The notes under the pieces were generated by a model, which saw only the letters and a program-made list of their open reading frames with translations, did no database searches and was not told where the DNA came from. Positions 27,507 to 35,220 of a stretch of 37,625 nt of DNA are shown piece by piece. The stretch is from Thermodesulfovibrio yellowstonii (GTDB lineage Bacteria; Nitrospirota; Thermodesulfovibrionia; Thermodesulfovibrionales; Dissulfurispiraceae), in contig DYHD01000016.1 in assembly GCA_020724365.1 (NCBI GenBank), positions 1-37,625 on the forward strand, given 5' to 3'. Within the stretch, counting starts at the first letter, position 1. Each line of letters begins with the position of its first letter. Position numbers and translations under genes: made by a program.

Positions 27507-27608
27507 AGAACCCCTATTGTTTTCTGCTCGGTGCACACCGTACTCGGACTCGGCGATTACATCGCTAAGGGTTGCTTCCTTTCGATTCCATTCACCGTAC
27601 TCTGCCAT
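27486..27608 (-). pseudogene. truncated small cassette protein, partner of the HNH gene
   Basis: A minus-strand frame starts MAEYGEWNRKEATLSDVIAE then SEYGV, which I recognise as the start of a family of ~70-residue hypothetical proteins often found beside small HNH-type proteins. About 34 residues are genuine; at 27507 the frame enters the transposase-tail repeat and stops at 27486. An intact copy would read on for about as long again. The break shows that copy B arrived after this cassette. Confidence 0.55.
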
Positions 27609-27663
27609 GCGTATCCTCTCATCATAGAACGTTGCCGCGCACTACTAGAGATATATTCGGGTT

Positions 27664-27945
27664 CTATCCCGGATCCGTCTTCCTATTTTTCTGTAGTGCC
27701 TTCGCTGACATCTCTGCCGCCTGTTCGTATATCGATCTCCTCCACGACTCAGGGAATTCCTGTAACCCAGCCGCCAGCATGGCTTTGAAAATCTTTGGCT
27801 TGACGTGCGTATCGAACATGATGTGGCATGTGGGACAAAGCATCAACACGTTGTCTTCTATCTTTTTCCCTTCAGCCAATATATGGGCTTTCTGTCTTAC
27901 ACCAACATGATGGCCACACATTTCACAAACCCCGGCAGTCTTCAT
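27664..27945 (-). CDS. small HNH-type zinc protein
   Basis: A 93-residue protein with an HNH-endonuclease-like zinc finger: CEMCGHHV, then AHILAEGKKIEDN, then LMLCPTCHIMFDTH. The four cysteines and the H...N...H order fit the HNH nuclease fold, so it may nick or cut DNA. The C-terminal helix (SWRRSIYEQAAEMSAKALQK) is charged. The ATG at 27945 begins 26 bases after the R' box of the attC site (27971-27977), with AAGGAAGGAG upstream, which is the normal position for a cassette gene. A competing ATG at 27955 opens only a 10-codon frame. Confidence 0.72.
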   Translation of the reverse strand: MKTAGVCEMCGHHVGVRQKAHILAEGKKIEDNVLMLCPTCHIMFDTHVKPKIFKAMLAAGLQEFPESWRRSIYEQAAEMSAKALQKNRKTDPG

Positions 27946-27970
27946 GTAGTCTCATGACTCCTTCCTTGGC

Positions 27971-28058
27971 ACCGAACGACCTAAATCAACGGCGGGGGAA
28001 CTACCTTGTTAAAATCGCGGCCCGCTTATTCCCCGTCCGCTGGATTTGCTTGTTGTGC
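27971..28058 (-). other. attC recombination site of the restriction-modification cassette
   Basis: Minus-strand order: R'' GCACAAC (28058-28052), L''-like AATCCAGCGGAC, variable part, L'-like CCGCCGTTGATTT, R' GTTCGGT (27977-27971). The arms fold back on each other, as in integron attC sites of about 90 bases. The methylase reading frame runs through it, giving the tail HNKQIQRTGNKRAA. The R'' box is the exact complement of the R' box at 30385-30379, where this cassette begins. Confidence 0.7.
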
Positions 28059-29620
28059 ATTCTTGTCTTCTTATATTTGGCGGGTTTTTCAGCAATTCCA
28101 AGCGACAATTGACCTTCGATCTCCTCGCTTTCTCTATCGCGCCGTTGCCGAGCAAAACCTAAATAATCTTTCTCCTTGTCAAGCTCTTTACTTAAAGCAT
28201 GTAAATTGAGCCTCTTTAAGATATCAATTGTAATCGGTCGTTTATCTGACCAAAAAATCATTGAATCAAGAAAGTCTATTGCAGGCTGCGAATTCAAAAG
28301 AAGTGCAATAAAATTGGCCTCAGCTTCTGACCAACAAGGCAGAAAATATACGGTGTCATCAAGTACAACTGGTTTTTTCTCTAAGGGACTAACCACCTTA
28401 AATAACAATCTCTTGTAAAAACCTGAAATTGCGACTTTCCACGGAGCGAAAGAGTAACCGCCGACTCCAAAAATTGAAAATCGAGGACGATTGCGGTAAA
28501 TGGAACTGGCGCGCTTTGATAATTCTTCGTCGTGCTTTTCGAGATAACGCCAAGTCAAGGGCGCAGTTCGTTTGATACTAATCGTATCTTCACCGACAAA
28601 CCGTTGGGTAACAAGCATGTACTTGCGACCAAAACGAACATCGCCATTAGCAATATCAGAACTCTTGAGCATTGGATAAATGTAATCATTCTCAAGTTTG
28701 ATTAGTTCGCCAAAACCATTCTTGTAACTCTCTCCACTGAGTTCGAGTTCCATTACTTTTGAGCAATCATGTTTAATACCTGACCGCCAAGTATAAGAAT
28801 AGTCAACTCCCTTCAAATGCCTTAATCGTTCATATTTCTCAACATTTGAAAGCATTGAATTATCGTGGAAGCCAATTGAATGGGATGGATGCTTATCAGT
28901 GAGATTTTGATAAATAAGACAGTCCTTTGAGGTAGCTTTCTCATGCAGAATAATAACAAAGAAACATGCATCTACAGACGCACCAAAATATTTCTGCGCG
29001 TTAATTAAGTACATATGCGATAAAGATATTGGAAGATCATTTTTCCATGTATGATATAGTATTTTTCTTGCCACTGATGTTTTGCATAACATCGCGATTA
29101 TGCCGCGTCGCTCCTTCAGCCATTCAAGATGTTTTAGTAACATCCATTCTGATATATCAAAATTACTTTTTCCAGTAATTGCGTCATATCCTCGCTGTAT
29201 CTGGAAGTTAGATTTTTGTGGCAGGTTTTTGCTCTGCAGTAAGCTCAATTGAGCGCTGGTGACCCATGGAGGATTTCCAATAATCAGAATAGGCTCAGGA
29301 AGCATTGATAATAATTCATTCCAATCAAAGGCAAAAAAATCACCTAATACAATGTGTATTCTTTTCACCTCGTCTATTTCTGCAACTTTCCTTTTAAGAT
29401 CATTCAAATATTTTTCATTTATATCAAAACCGATAAGTTTCTGAACACTCGCAAAGGTTTTAGCCGCTGATAGGAGAAATGCTCCTTTACCACAAGTTGG
29501 TTCTAAAACCGCCTGTGGATGAATGCCCAGCTTTTTCAATACAGATAAGGCTTGTTCGGCAAGCTCTATCGGAGTTTGAAAATCTCCATATTCCCATTGT
29601 TCTTTGGTCTTTAGTGCCAT
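28001..29620 (-). CDS. Eco57I/TaqI-type N6-adenine DNA methyltransferase
   Basis: A 539-residue class-gamma adenine methyltransferase that should protect the recognition site of its restriction partner. Motif X is YGDFQTP (11-17), motif I is LEPTCGKGAFLLSA (39-52) and motif IV is IGNPPW (114-119). The C-terminal half, with GFYKRLLFKVVSP and FIALLLNSQPAIDFLDS, is the target-recognition part. The last ~20 residues come from translation through the attC site, so the original protein probably ended near residue 515. It starts eight bases after the end of the restriction gene, on the same strand, forming a two-gene cassette. The methylase is intact while the nuclease gene is not, the viable order of decay. 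Confidence 0.86.
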   Translation of the reverse strand: MALKTKEQWEYGDFQTPIELAEQALSVLKKLGIHPQAVLEPTCGKGAFLLSAAKTFASVQKLIGFDINEKYLNDLKRKVAEIDEVKRIHIVLGDFFAFDWNELLSMLPEPILIIGNPPWVTSAQLSLLQSKNLPQKSNFQIQRGYDAITGKSNFDISEWMLLKHLEWLKERRGIIAMLCKTSVARKILYHTWKNDLPISLSHMYLINAQKYFGASVDACFFVIILHEKATSKDCLIYQNLTDKHPSHSIGFHDNSMLSNVEKYERLRHLKGVDYSYTWRSGIKHDCSKVMELELSGESYKNGFGELIKLENDYIYPMLKSSDIANGDVRFGRKYMLVTQRFVGEDTISIKRTAPLTWRYLEKHDEELSKRASSIYRNRPRFSIFGVGGYSFAPWKVAISGFYKRLLFKVVSPLEKKPVVLDDTVYFLPCWSEAEANFIALLLNSQPAIDFLDSMIFWSDKRPITIDILKRLNLHALSKELDKEKDYLGFARQRRDRESEEIEGQLSLGIAEKPAKYKKTRMHNKQIQRTGNKRAAILTR

Positions 29621-29628
29621 AGCTAAAC

Positions 29629-30288
29629 TTACCTTATCCTACGAATACCCTCAATCTCGCCGGCTTTTTGGATAACCCGACCATATTGAAGTCGCCATTG
29701 CAATGCATTGGAGATCGTCAGATATCCTTGTTTTGGAGGGTTCTTAATGATTTCATCAGCAATGGTGCGGGCTCCAATCTCATCTACTGGCAAGTTCTTG
29801 TCTTGTATGAGTGCTACAAGATCATCTGTGTTTCCTTCATTTTCTAAAATACGAAGGACTTCTTTTGACATCTGGAAATCGGCAGTCCTGTCTTTCTCAA
29901 CAAATATTGTATGTTGCATATTCAACCGTCCAGTGTGGCCCTTTGGGTCATCTGTCTTGTCATAAACAAATATCAAGAGGTTATAGCCAAGCCCATAAAT
30001 TTTTTGTTTTGCCGATTTATACGGACAGGAAGATTGAGGTTGACGAACGCTCGTAACTTTCATATCCACATGAAGACCCGGAAAATCAATGCCCGAGGCC
30101 GAGTTTCCTTACTCGAAGTCATATTTTGCCACTAAATACTGTATGAATTTATGTTCCAGATAAGTGCCGACAGCTTTCCCATCCGTTATGCCAAATAAGC
30201 TTGGCTCATCATAAGTACTTTCTACCTCGGCAAACTTAGCAGTCTCGGCAAGAAGGGTCTCAATGCCAAGTTTATTCTTTTTGGGCAT
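29629..30288 (-). pseudogene. type II restriction endonuclease, interrupted by an in-frame stop
   Basis: The frame from ATG 30288 (GGAG eight bases upstream) runs 60 codons to a TAA at 30109-30111 and then continues in the same frame for about 158 codons to 29629. The part after the stop begins GNSASGIDFPGLHVDMKVTS, which has the D...D-x-K spacing of a PD-(D/E)XK active site, and ends with GYLTISNALQWRLQYGRVI. So a single nonsense codon separates the N-terminal domain from the catalytic core of what was a ~219-residue restriction enzyme. A fragment restarted at an internal ATG (30069) would lack the first catalytic aspartate. Recognition specificity is unknown. Confidence 0.72.
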
Positions 30289-30378
30289 TTCTCTTGCTCC
30301 TGTCACCTATTATTGCACAGCTTACCATTATCGGTGTGGGTTATTCAATTGTCGTAATTATGTCGTTAATTTATTCAT

Positions 30379-30508
30379 GCACAACGCCTGCATGAGTGAT
30401 GCAGACCATGAAGCATAAACAAGAGCAATAAAGAAGATTTGCAAACCATAAACTATTGCATCCTCAAAAAGTCACTGCTGGTCTGCATTCACTCCATATT
30501 TGTAATGG
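30379..30508 (-). other. attC site, resident type (long)
   Basis: Minus-strand order: R''-like CCATTAC (30508-30502), arm GAGTGAATGCAGACC, a ~75-base variable part, arm GGTCTGCATCACTC, R' GTTGTGC (30385-30379). The arms are almost the same as in the attC at 35718-35846, including one unpaired extra base in the left arm, so the two sites belong to one family. Shared attC types are typical of chromosomal integrons. Confidence 0.72.
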
Positions 30509-30626
30509 GTGATTGCCATGGATGTTCCTCTAAATAAACTCTCCACTTTGACGATGCATTAGCTTCATGAGCAATTCTAAGTTGTAATGGGAATCCTGAT
30601 GAGTTGGCTATTGAACTTGGTGTCAT
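30489..30626 (-). CDS. truncated cassette protein (45 residues)
   Basis: Starting at ATG 30626, the frame reads MTPSSIANSSGFPLQLRIAH, then ANASSKWRVYLEEHPWQSP, and stops inside the attC arm. The sequence looks like the N-terminus of a larger family with a nuclease-like continuation, so this cassette probably carries only a gene start that was cut when the attC was joined. It has its own promoter upstream (30695-30723). Whether the short peptide is made or useful is unknown. Confidence 0.5.
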   Translation of the reverse strand: MTPSSIANSSGFPLQLRIAHEANASSKWRVYLEEHPWQSPITNME

Positions 30627-30694
30627 ATTTTAATGTATTTATTTTCTTTTCTTTGATATAACATTTATTTTATATTTATTCTGCATATAGGAAA

Positions 30695-30723
30695 ATATTA
30701 TATAACAACATATGGTTTGTCAA
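30695..30723 (-). promoter_or_regulatory. sigma70-type promoter of a cassette
   Basis: On the minus strand TTGACA (30723-30718) is followed after 17 bases by TAATAT (30700-30695), or after 15 bases by TATAAT. It would drive the truncated cassette gene and, by read-through, the restriction-modification cassette. Confidence 0.55.
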
Positions 30724-30794
30724 GCAAAATTTGCGAAATTTCTCAAAAAACTAAACAATGCCTTGCTTAATCTACTGCAGTTCGAAAAGGAAAT

Positions 30795-30980
30795 GGGCAT
30801 TGGCTTGCAGGAGATGGCATCTCTGAAACGAGGTGAACGGCTTCGTATGTCTCCGCGGAATCTTTACTTCGCTGGCAAGGGAGATAGGATATAATATGAT
30901 GGAGTTGCAGGGGATATTAAAACGAGATGTCTCTGTTATATTGCGGCTGGCAAGTATCGGCGAAATGAATGCTGAAAGAA
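30795..30980 (+). repeat. transposase-tail repeat, copy C
   Basis: Third direct copy, nearly identical to copy B. It ends at about 30980, where the sequence passes directly and in frame into the AAA domain of a ComM-like protein, so a hybrid reading frame (from 30896) joins the transposase tail to ComM. The N-terminal domain of ComM has been replaced. Confidence 0.72.
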
Positions 30981-30983
30981 ATG

Positions 30984-31503
30984 ATGATGATTTTTCCGAT
31001 GTCAAAGGACAGGAATATGCAAAGAGAGCTTTAGAGTTTGCAGCAGCAGGCTCGCATAATGTTCTGATGGTAGGGCCGCCGGGCAGCGGCAAAACAATGC
31101 TCTCCAAAAGACTCCTGACCATCCTCACACCAATGACATTTGAAGATGCGATTGAGACAACCAAGATACACAGCGTTGCAGGATTGTTAAAGAGTGGTCA
31201 GTCCCTCCTTGCAATAGACCTTTTAGGTCGCCTCATCATACAATATCGGATGTCGCATTAATAGGAGGGGGACAGATACCGAGACCAGGCGAGGTCTCAT
31301 TAGCACATCATGGGATACTTTTTCTGGACGAACTGCCGGAATTTAAGCGCAATGTTCTGGAAGTCCTCAGGCAGCCGATTGAAAATGGAGTCGTCACAGT
31401 CTCAAGAGCTGTTGCTACAGTTACTTATCCGGCACAATTTGTTTTGATATCAGCTCTTAACCCCTGTGGGTGTGGTCGGGTTTGCAAAACTCCATTAAGT
31501 TAG
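30984..31503 (+). pseudogene. comM: ComM/YifB-like Mg-chelatase-type ATPase, internal fragment
   Basis: ComM is a hexameric branch-migration helicase used in natural transformation. Only the middle remains: [20 protein letters not shown], Walker [11 protein letters not shown], then after a frameshift near 31215 [35 protein letters not shown] and the end ALNPCGCG. The N-terminal domain is replaced by the transposase tail, and the C-terminal part is missing. The break after NPCGCG coincides with the end of the serine recombinase gene. It cannot be functional. Confidence 0.8.
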
Positions 31504-31674
31504 GAAGGTAGAAATACTCAAAAAGCAACTCTTCTTTTTGATAAACGACGCGGCTTAATAGTTCATTAATTATTTTTGAGCGGTCTTCATAATCAAACGT
31601 ATCCCATAGTGCATAAAGTGTTGTTGTCTGAGTTAATATATAATCCCGCCCAAGTTCTGAGATTTTTAGAAAGT
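31457..31674 (-). pseudogene. C-terminal tail of the serine recombinase, out of frame
   Basis: In another minus-strand frame, sequence continues the recombinase naturally: DFLKISELGRDYILTQTTTL and KIINELLSRVVYQKEELLFE, ending with [10 protein letters not shown] inside the comM fragment. It was joined to the upstream gene before a one-base change in the A-run at about 31711-31716. This tail is part of the coiled-coil/C-terminal domain of large serine recombinases. Confidence 0.7.
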
Positions 31675-32943
31675 CTATTTCGCCCTGGAGCCGGGGGATT
31701 TCTTCTGATATCTGTTTTTTCTCTCTTTTAGCTTTTCAAATTGTTCTGAAAAAGTTGTCCTATCAATCGTCCCGTCACTTAGCAAATCCAAAAGACTTTC
31801 TATTTTCCTGTCCATTGTTTTTAACTCAGACTTTAAAGTTTTAAGCTGATCAGTCTTTTGCTGTTTAATTAATTCGTTGTTTCTTATGGTTTCTTGCAAA
31901 TTCTCAGGATTTATAACCATACACTTTAAGCCTTCTTTAAACTGTTCAAACAAAACATCTTCACTTATCTTTGCCAAACATTGTCTGCATGTATAGCGAC
32001 AAGTCGTCATGCCAGGGTACTTCATCATATACATAGGCTTGCTGCAATGCCCACATCTCAATATCCCTGAAAATGCATACTTGCCGACTGGAGGGGGAGT
32101 TGTAGGGTAAGGCAAGGCGTTATGTCTGATGATTGCATTAGCTTCCTCCCACTCTTTTTTAGCGATTATCGGCTCTACTTCAAAATATACCCACTCAGCT
32201 TTAGGCTTGAGTGTCCATGATTTCCTTTTGCTACCGTTATATGTAGAGTAGTTCGCTCTTTTCATGCCCATGAAAGTAGGGTCTGTAAGTATTCTTTTAA
32301 TCGTTGTTTTCCCAAACTTAGCTCCACTGCTTGTTCGATATCCTTTTTCATTAAGTATTTTTGCTGTGGTTAAGAGTTTCTTTGTTTCAAGATAAGTCTT
32401 GTATATCTCTTTTACTGTTACAGCTTCAGAAGGATTAACAACAAGCTGTTTATCTACCCACATATAACCAAAGGGGCCTTTGCCGCCTGTAGGCTTTCCT
32501 TGCCTTGCTCTGATAGGGACAGAAGCAGATACACGGGCTGATATTTCCTCTCTTTCCCACTGTGCCAACGCTCCTATGACTGTAAAAAGAAGGCGTCCCG
32601 CCGCTGAAGATGTATCAATGGACTCCTCAAGGCTTACGAGGTTAGCGTTATGTCTCTCAAAGTGGTCAGAGATTTCAAGGAGTTCTCTTACGTTCCTTGC
32701 TATCCTTGCAAGCTTTGAGAAAATAAGAACCTGTATCTTCCCTGAAGCTACATCTGCAAGCATTCTTTTAGCTTCAGGTTGCTCTATTACGGACTTGCCA
32801 GAGACGCCTGAAAGGTCGTAAAGCTCAACAACATGCCAGCCCTTAAGCTCGGCATACATGCGGGCTCTATGCTCGTGGTTCTTGGGAGACTCGCCTTGCG
32901 CTTGTTCTTCTGTGCTAACTCTTATCCAGATGCCGATGTTCAT
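31675..32943 (-). CDS. large serine recombinase, frameshifted near the C-terminus
   Basis: A site-specific recombinase of the large serine (resolvase/invertase) family that integrates and excises mobile DNA. The 422 residues contain the catalytic N-terminal domain (IWIRVSTEEQ with the nucleophile serine at residue 9, then FSKLARIARN), the recombinase domain (GPFGYMWVDKQ, RILTDPTFMG), a zinc ribbon (CGHCSKPM, CRYTCRQC) and a coiled coil (LKTLKSELKTMDRKIESLLD). A change in a run of six A near 31713 ends the frame early; the missing ~70 residues follow in another frame. Catalytic and DNA-binding parts are whole, so partial activity is conceivable. The gene points into the interrupted comM fragment, which marks its attachment site. 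Confidence 0.85.
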   Translation of the reverse strand: MNIGIWIRVSTEEQAQGESPKNHEHRARMYAELKGWHVVELYDLSGVSGKSVIEQPEAKRMLADVASGKIQVLIFSKLARIARNVRELLEISDHFERHNANLVSLEESIDTSSAAGRLLFTVIGALAQWEREEISARVSASVPIRARQGKPTGGKGPFGYMWVDKQLVVNPSEAVTVKEIYKTYLETKKLLTTAKILNEKGYRTSSGAKFGKTTIKRILTDPTFMGMKRANYSTYNGSKRKSWTLKPKAEWVYFEVEPIIAKKEWEEANAIIRHNALPYPTTPPPVGKYAFSGILRCGHCSKPMYMMKYPGMTTCRYTCRQCLAKISEDVLFEQFKEGLKCMVINPENLQETIRNNELIKQQKTDQLKTLKSELKTMDRKIESLLDLLSDGTIDRTTFSEQFEKLKERKNRYQKKSPGSRAK

Positions 32944-32995
32944 ATACTTACAAATAATCTTTATGAAAACTATACAACGGTCAAATTACTTATAT

Positions 32996-34048
32996 TTAAC
33001 CACAAATAATGCCGTATTCTGGTAGAATTTCATGAAGAACACAAAATCTATGATATGCCGCAGCATCATGAAAGTACTTCCAGTTGCTGTTTTCGAACCC
33101 TGGTTTTCTTTTATAGCTATCAGACTCATCTTCTGTTTTTATTACTTCCACTGCAACCTTGAACCACTCCCTGTCATCATAGTTAAGGTTAATATCTTTA
33201 CCTACAGGCTCAAACCCTAAACCGCTATTTGAAATTACTGTTAGCCATTCTGTAGTTCTATGTTCGATATCCCCTGCAATGTCAAAGAGCGAGTTTACCT
33301 TTTCGACCATGTTATGCCAAGGTATAGGATCGGCACTTGAAAAGTTTGGGAACTTTTTTAAAAACTTTAGTAATACCATATAACAATTCTGAGCCGCATC
33401 CAGTGCGCGATCTTGATTAGATATATTAAAATACTTATCTTTATAATCCTCATATTCCCAATTTCTATAAGGCTCATCAGGAATTGTTCCAGCTTGAGCA
33501 TGACCGAGTTTTGGAGCGGCATATTCAAAGAACTTTTTTTGGAGTTTCTCGATCTGTGCCTTTATAAATCCTTTTTTTTCACCTTTTATTTTCATTTTTC
33601 TAACATCATTCATATTATCACGCATCAACCCAATAAAGTTTTGATGTGACCATGTATCTGCGTAAAAATGTAAAATAATTCCTAATCGGTGGAGAGAATA
33701 AGGCTTTAAAGGAGAACTTAAGAAATCATCGATTATTCTCTGAGCAATTATGCTATTTGAACGAGTGGTCATCCTTTCATAAAAATCAGAACCCGAGTTT
33801 CCAGGAACAAAATGAAAAGGCAACCATATTTTATAACAAGTAGGTTTTGTTAATGCATTAATATCAAGAAATTTGTGAGCTGTGAGAACCTGTTGAAATC
33901 TCCCACCATTTTCGAATTCTAAGGCATGTTCATACTTTGCATCATCAGTATGTTGAGATGAATAAGCAATAATATGAGAGTTCTCAGGATTAAAACCAGA
34001 TGCCCGTGCTAAAGAATAAATGGTATAAAAATGAAAATCTATTTGCAT
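32996..34048 (-). CDS. DUF6765-family protein
   Basis: A 350-residue protein of the DUF6765 type, recognisable from MQIDFHFYTIYSLARASGF, IAYSSQHTDDA and LGIILHFYADTWSHQNF. The clustered histidines and aspartates (DFHFY, HTDDA, HFYADTWSH) resemble the metal ligands of zinc phospholipase C/P1-nuclease-like folds, so a metal-dependent hydrolase is possible. There is no signal peptide. GAGGAG lies nine bases before the ATG. It precedes the serine recombinase on the same strand by 52 bases and may be cargo of that element, or an integron cassette gene; no attC is visible at its end. Confidence 0.7.
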   Translation of the reverse strand: MQIDFHFYTIYSLARASGFNPENSHIIAYSSQHTDDAKYEHALEFENGGRFQQVLTAHKFLDINALTKPTCYKIWLPFHFVPGNSGSDFYERMTTRSNSIIAQRIIDDFLSSPLKPYSLHRLGIILHFYADTWSHQNFIGLMRDNMNDVRKMKIKGEKKGFIKAQIEKLQKKFFEYAAPKLGHAQAGTIPDEPYRNWEYEDYKDKYFNISNQDRALDAAQNCYMVLLKFLKKFPNFSSADPIPWHNMVEKVNSLFDIAGDIEHRTTEWLTVISNSGLGFEPVGKDINLNYDDREWFKVAVEVIKTEDESDSYKRKPGFENSNWKYFHDAAAYHRFCVLHEILPEYGIICG

Positions 34049-34082
34049 AGCAATACTCCTCTTCTGAGATATTTACTGAAGA

Positions 34083-34111
34083 CTCTTACTCATTGCGTCA
34101 ATGAGTAAGAG
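34083..34111. repeat. 13-bp perfect inverted repeat
   Basis: CTCTTACTCATTG and CAATGAGTAAGAG are separated by CGT, upstream of the DUF6765 gene. No T-run follows, so a terminator is unlikely. It may be a protein-binding site or the scar of a lost recombination site. Confidence 0.5.
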
Positions 34112-34191
34112 CGAGGGAAACACACTCTCTTTTACAGGAGAACTATTTTCTCTTGATGCGGTGACCTTTAATAGGTAACCCCTGTGCTTCT
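34112..34191. other. non-coding stretch upstream of the DUF6765 gene
   Basis: About 80 bases between the inverted repeat and the HARE-HTH pseudogene. It holds GGTTACC and GGTCACC on the minus strand in near-palindromic order, but no gene or clear attC site. Confidence 0.3.
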
Positions 34192-34571
34192 CTATGCTAT
34201 TCGTTCATTACTCAGCTTGATATAACCTATTCTTATAAAAAGTTCTATACACTTCTTAGGCAAAGCAATAGGAAATACAGAGAGATGTATATCTTTATCT
34301 CTAATCTCCTTTTCTTCATAATATAGTTCTCAAATAGCGACTTGACCTTTAACCCACTCTTTTGGCGTAAGACAATTTATATGACTCTCGGGACAGGGAC
34401 AGGACAATAAAGCTGTGCTCCCAATGTCGCCCATAGAGTTTTCCCCTGATTATGAAGAAGTGTATCATAGCCTTTTTGTTTGGCAATCTCTCAAATATCA
34501 GTTGCAGATAGTGGTTTCTTTTCTTCTTCAAGAATTCTCTTTGCTAATTCGATAAATGTTAGCTTTTCCAT
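34192..34571 (-). pseudogene. HARE-HTH domain protein, broken
   Basis: From ATG 34571 the frame reads MEKLTFIELAKRILEEEKKP then LSATDI, a TGA stop (34491-34493), and in the same frame EIAKQKGYDTLLHNQGKTLW then ATLGAQLY. This is the HARE-HTH winged helix found at the N-terminus of restriction-linked proteins; the stop stands where family members commonly have tryptophan. A further stop and a frame change follow, and a later segment (DIHLSVFPIALPKKCIEL) may be the eroded C-terminal domain. The gene begins 16 bases after an attC R' box, as a cassette gene should. Confidence 0.68.
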
Positions 34572-34586
34572 TTGTTTATATTATAC

Positions 34587-34644
34587 ACATAACGGCTGAA
34601 GTCGGCGGTGGCTGTAAGCCATCCGCTGGAGTAATTTGTTATGC
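34587..34644 (-). other. attC site, short type
   Basis: Minus-strand order: R'' GCATAAC (34644-34638), arm CTCCAGCGGATGGCT, loop, arm AGCCACCGCCGACTTCAG, R' GTTATGT (34593-34587). Length (58 bases), the GTTRRRY core and the unequal arms are those of a classic attC. The stop codon of the gene before it lies within R'' (TAA of GCATAAC), a usual arrangement. It is unlike the two long attC sites, so this cassette was probably imported. Confidence 0.82.
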
Positions 34645-35199
34645 AAGAGCATTTATTGTTTCTTCCAATATTGAGAATAAATTATCCGCTACAACTTTAT
34701 AATTATCGCAATATTCAAGGAATCCAAAATCCCATTCGAACAGTACAAATGTGGTCTGTTTGTAATTACGACATCTGGTCTTTATGTCTTTTGACCATTT
34801 TACATTATTAAGCCTGCGCCAAACTTCATCTCGGAGGTCACCAGTTAGTATTTCTGACTCAAGTTTGAGATTAAGGTTAAAATCCTCATTAATTTCAAAA
34901 TAAAAAGTCTCCTGAGTACCTATTAGATCCTTACCAACTGAGGGAGTACCATTTTTCCACATTTCCCAAAAATTGAGAATCGAGTCATGCACATGAGGAT
35001 TATTCCTTTCAACTGGGTAAACCGAAACACAGCCAAATTTTTTATGGAAATAAGGATTAGAATTCCAAAATTCTGCTAATCCGTATAACACAGGAAATGC
35101 AATTTCTGGTGCACAAAATATGAGCCTATTATTAGGAAAATCAATGTCATTATGGATACTTAAATACTTTTGGCGAAAAGTAGAAAAAGTCTTGAGCAA
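34639..35199 (-). CDS. hypothetical cassette protein, partner of the nuclease-like gene
   Basis: A 186-residue soluble protein that I do not recognise. It contains aromatic-rich segments (FCAPEIAFPVLYGLAEFW, PYFHKKFGCVSVYPVE, TFVLFEWDFGFLEYC) and no clear catalytic motif. The start is a TTG, with only a weak AAGG upstream. It lies 21 bases after the PD-(D/E)XK-like gene, so it is probably translated with it. Its stop lies in the attC R'' box. The pair may be a nuclease with an inhibitor or specificity partner, by analogy with other two-gene cassettes. Confidence 0.6.
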   Translation of the reverse strand: MLKTFSTFRQKYLSIHNDIDFPNNRLIFCAPEIAFPVLYGLAEFWNSNPYFHKKFGCVSVYPVERNNPHVHDSILNFWEMWKNGTPSVGKDLIGTQETFYFEINEDFNLNLKLESEILTGDLRDEVWRRLNNVKWSKDIKTRCRNYKQTTFVLFEWDFGFLEYCDNYKVVADNLFSILEETINALA

Positions 35200-35220
35200 A
35201 TTGAAAGATTGAAGCCTTTT

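Noticed and set aside
23723..30980. CRISPR array
   Set aside because: The repeats are about 200 bases long, three in number, thousands of bases apart and code for a transposase tail; no short regularly spaced repeats occur anywhere in the window.
30833..31261. A real gene fusing a transposase HTH to a ComM ATPase
   Set aside because: The hybrid frame arises because copy C of the repeat happens to join comM in frame; the ATPase then frameshifts near 31215 and lacks its C-terminal part.
34083..34111. Intrinsic terminator or attC at the 13-bp inverted repeat
   Set aside because: No T-run follows on either strand, and there are no GTTRRRY/RYYYAAC boxes around it.
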